Below, one piece after another: positions 6,143 to 6,534 of a DNA stretch of 6,534 bases. The position numbers and the translations under genes are program-made. The notes beneath the pieces were generated by a model. That model was not told where the DNA came from. It worked only from the letters and a program-made list of their open reading frames with translations, and searched no databases. Every line of letters starts with the position of its first letter. The stretch's first letter is position 1. This DNA is from Myxococcales bacterium (GTDB taxonomy: Bacteria > UBA10199 > 2-02-FULL-44-16 > JAAZCA01): the NCBI GenBank assembly GCA_012513515.1, contig JAAZCA010000024.1, positions 1-6,534 on the forward strand, read 5' to 3'.

Positions 6143-6148
6143 TCCTTT
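6143..6148 (-). promoter_or_regulatory. Ribosome binding site fixing the start at 6137
   Basis: On the minus strand AAAGGA precedes ATG 6137 by 5 nt. It sits in the 13-nt gap between the two paralogues, just after the TGA of the upstream copy (6151-6153). This spacing favours the 240-residue protein over a longer form beginning at 6203. Confidence 0.75.
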
Positions 6149-6150
6149 CT

Positions 6151-6534
6151 TCAAGATCGCCTGTTTCGGAAAAGCTCGTAGAGCGCCCCCATCGCATCCT
6201 CATATCTCTTGCTCAGCAAGACAGGATCCTTGATTTCAGGTTCGTTGAGAACCGTTACGAACGGGACATTCACCCCATCCGCATTTATGTAACCTGAGCT
6301 TCGGGACTTGGTCACAGCATCCCAGTCATCGGTCTTGTAGAACGCCTCCATCACCCTTTTGGTCGCCATGTGCGCCAATATGGAGTGCTTCTTCTTTTCC
6401 TCGTATCTGGCTATATTCCGCCGCCACGACTCCTCGTATGAAACCTTTATGTAGAGTATGGCCGATTTTTCCAAAATTTCTTTCGACAGCCTTTTGAAAG
6501 CCTGGGCATAGGCGTTTTCTCCGCCGCGTGAAAA
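6151..6534 (-). CDS. P-loop kinase-like paralogue, C-terminal part (cut by window edge)
   Basis: The frame is open from the right edge to TGA at 6151-6153 and gives 127 residues. It aligns almost without gaps with residues 115-240 of the next gene: FSRG versus FARG, SAILYIKVSYEESWRRNIARY versus AAILYIDVSFEESYRKNSARY (cited as blocks), SSGYINADGVNVPFVTVLNEPEIKD versus the matching stretch there, and KRYEDAMGALY versus ERYGSALAMLW. The N-terminal half with any Walker A motif lies beyond the window, so nucleotide binding is assumed from the paralogue. The TTG at 6474 is internal to the conserved region and is not the start. It is the most upstream gene seen in the minus-strand operon, 13 nt before its paralogue. 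The sequence divergence shows an old duplication, not a recent one. Function unknown. Confidence 0.8.
   Translation of the reverse strand, partial: FSRGGENAYAQAFKRLSKEILEKSAILYIKVSYEESWRRNIARYEEKKKHSILAHMATKRVMEAFYKTDDWDAVTKSRSSGYINADGVNVPFVTVLNEPEIKDPVLLSKRYEDAMGALYELFRNRRS

Noticed and set aside
6138-6203. Longer start (ATG 6203) for the complete P-loop protein
   Set aside because: It would overlap the upstream paralogue's coding end by 53 nt and has no good ribosome binding site, whereas ATG 6137 has AAAGGA at 5 nt.
1-6534. CRISPR arrays, insertion sequences, tRNA genes, attachment sites
   Set aside because: No direct repeat series, transposase-like protein, terminal inverted repeats or cloverleaf other than the tmRNA ends was seen on either strand.

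Overview
The window is bacterial DNA of roughly balanced base composition. It carries a one-piece tmRNA gene next to smpB, strong GGAG-type ribosome binding sites, a lipoprotein signal peptide and a citrate lyase alpha subunit. No 16S rRNA or other strong taxonomic marker is present. The gene set would fit an anaerobic or facultative Gram-negative lineage (deltaproteobacteria-like), but this is a weak inference.

Layout, left to right. (1) 2-736, plus strand: the C-terminal 89 residues of a nitroreductase, cut by the left edge, followed after 3 nt by complete smpB and a hairpin. (2) 815-1158, plus strand: ssrA (tmRNA). Its acceptor stem, helix 2, tag reading frame (GKKPNGESYALAA), stop-codon hairpin, one pseudoknot and T-arm can be paired by eye. 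A GC-rich hairpin follows. Together, regions 1 and 2 form a trans-translation (ribosome rescue) module. (3) 1340-3727, plus strand: a likely two-gene operon with its own candidate promoter. It encodes a putative HExxH metallopeptidase of the gluzincin type and a PhnD-like substrate-binding lipoprotein. No ABC ATPase or permease is visible. (4) 3755-3787: a strong hairpin with T-runs on both sides, serving the two convergent operons. (5) 3805-6534, minus strand: a tightly packed operon transcribed from beyond the right edge. In transcription order it holds the 3' end of a P-loop-like protein gene, a complete tandem paralogue with a clear Walker A motif, and a full-length citrate lyase alpha subunit (citF). 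citD, citE, citC, citX and citG are not in the window and would have to lie upstream or elsewhere.

The parts least explained by known systems are the tandem P-loop paralogues translationally linked to citF, and the metallopeptidase/PhnD-like lipoprotein pair. The rest is recognisable. I do not see a clear-cut new mobile, defence or CRISPR system.
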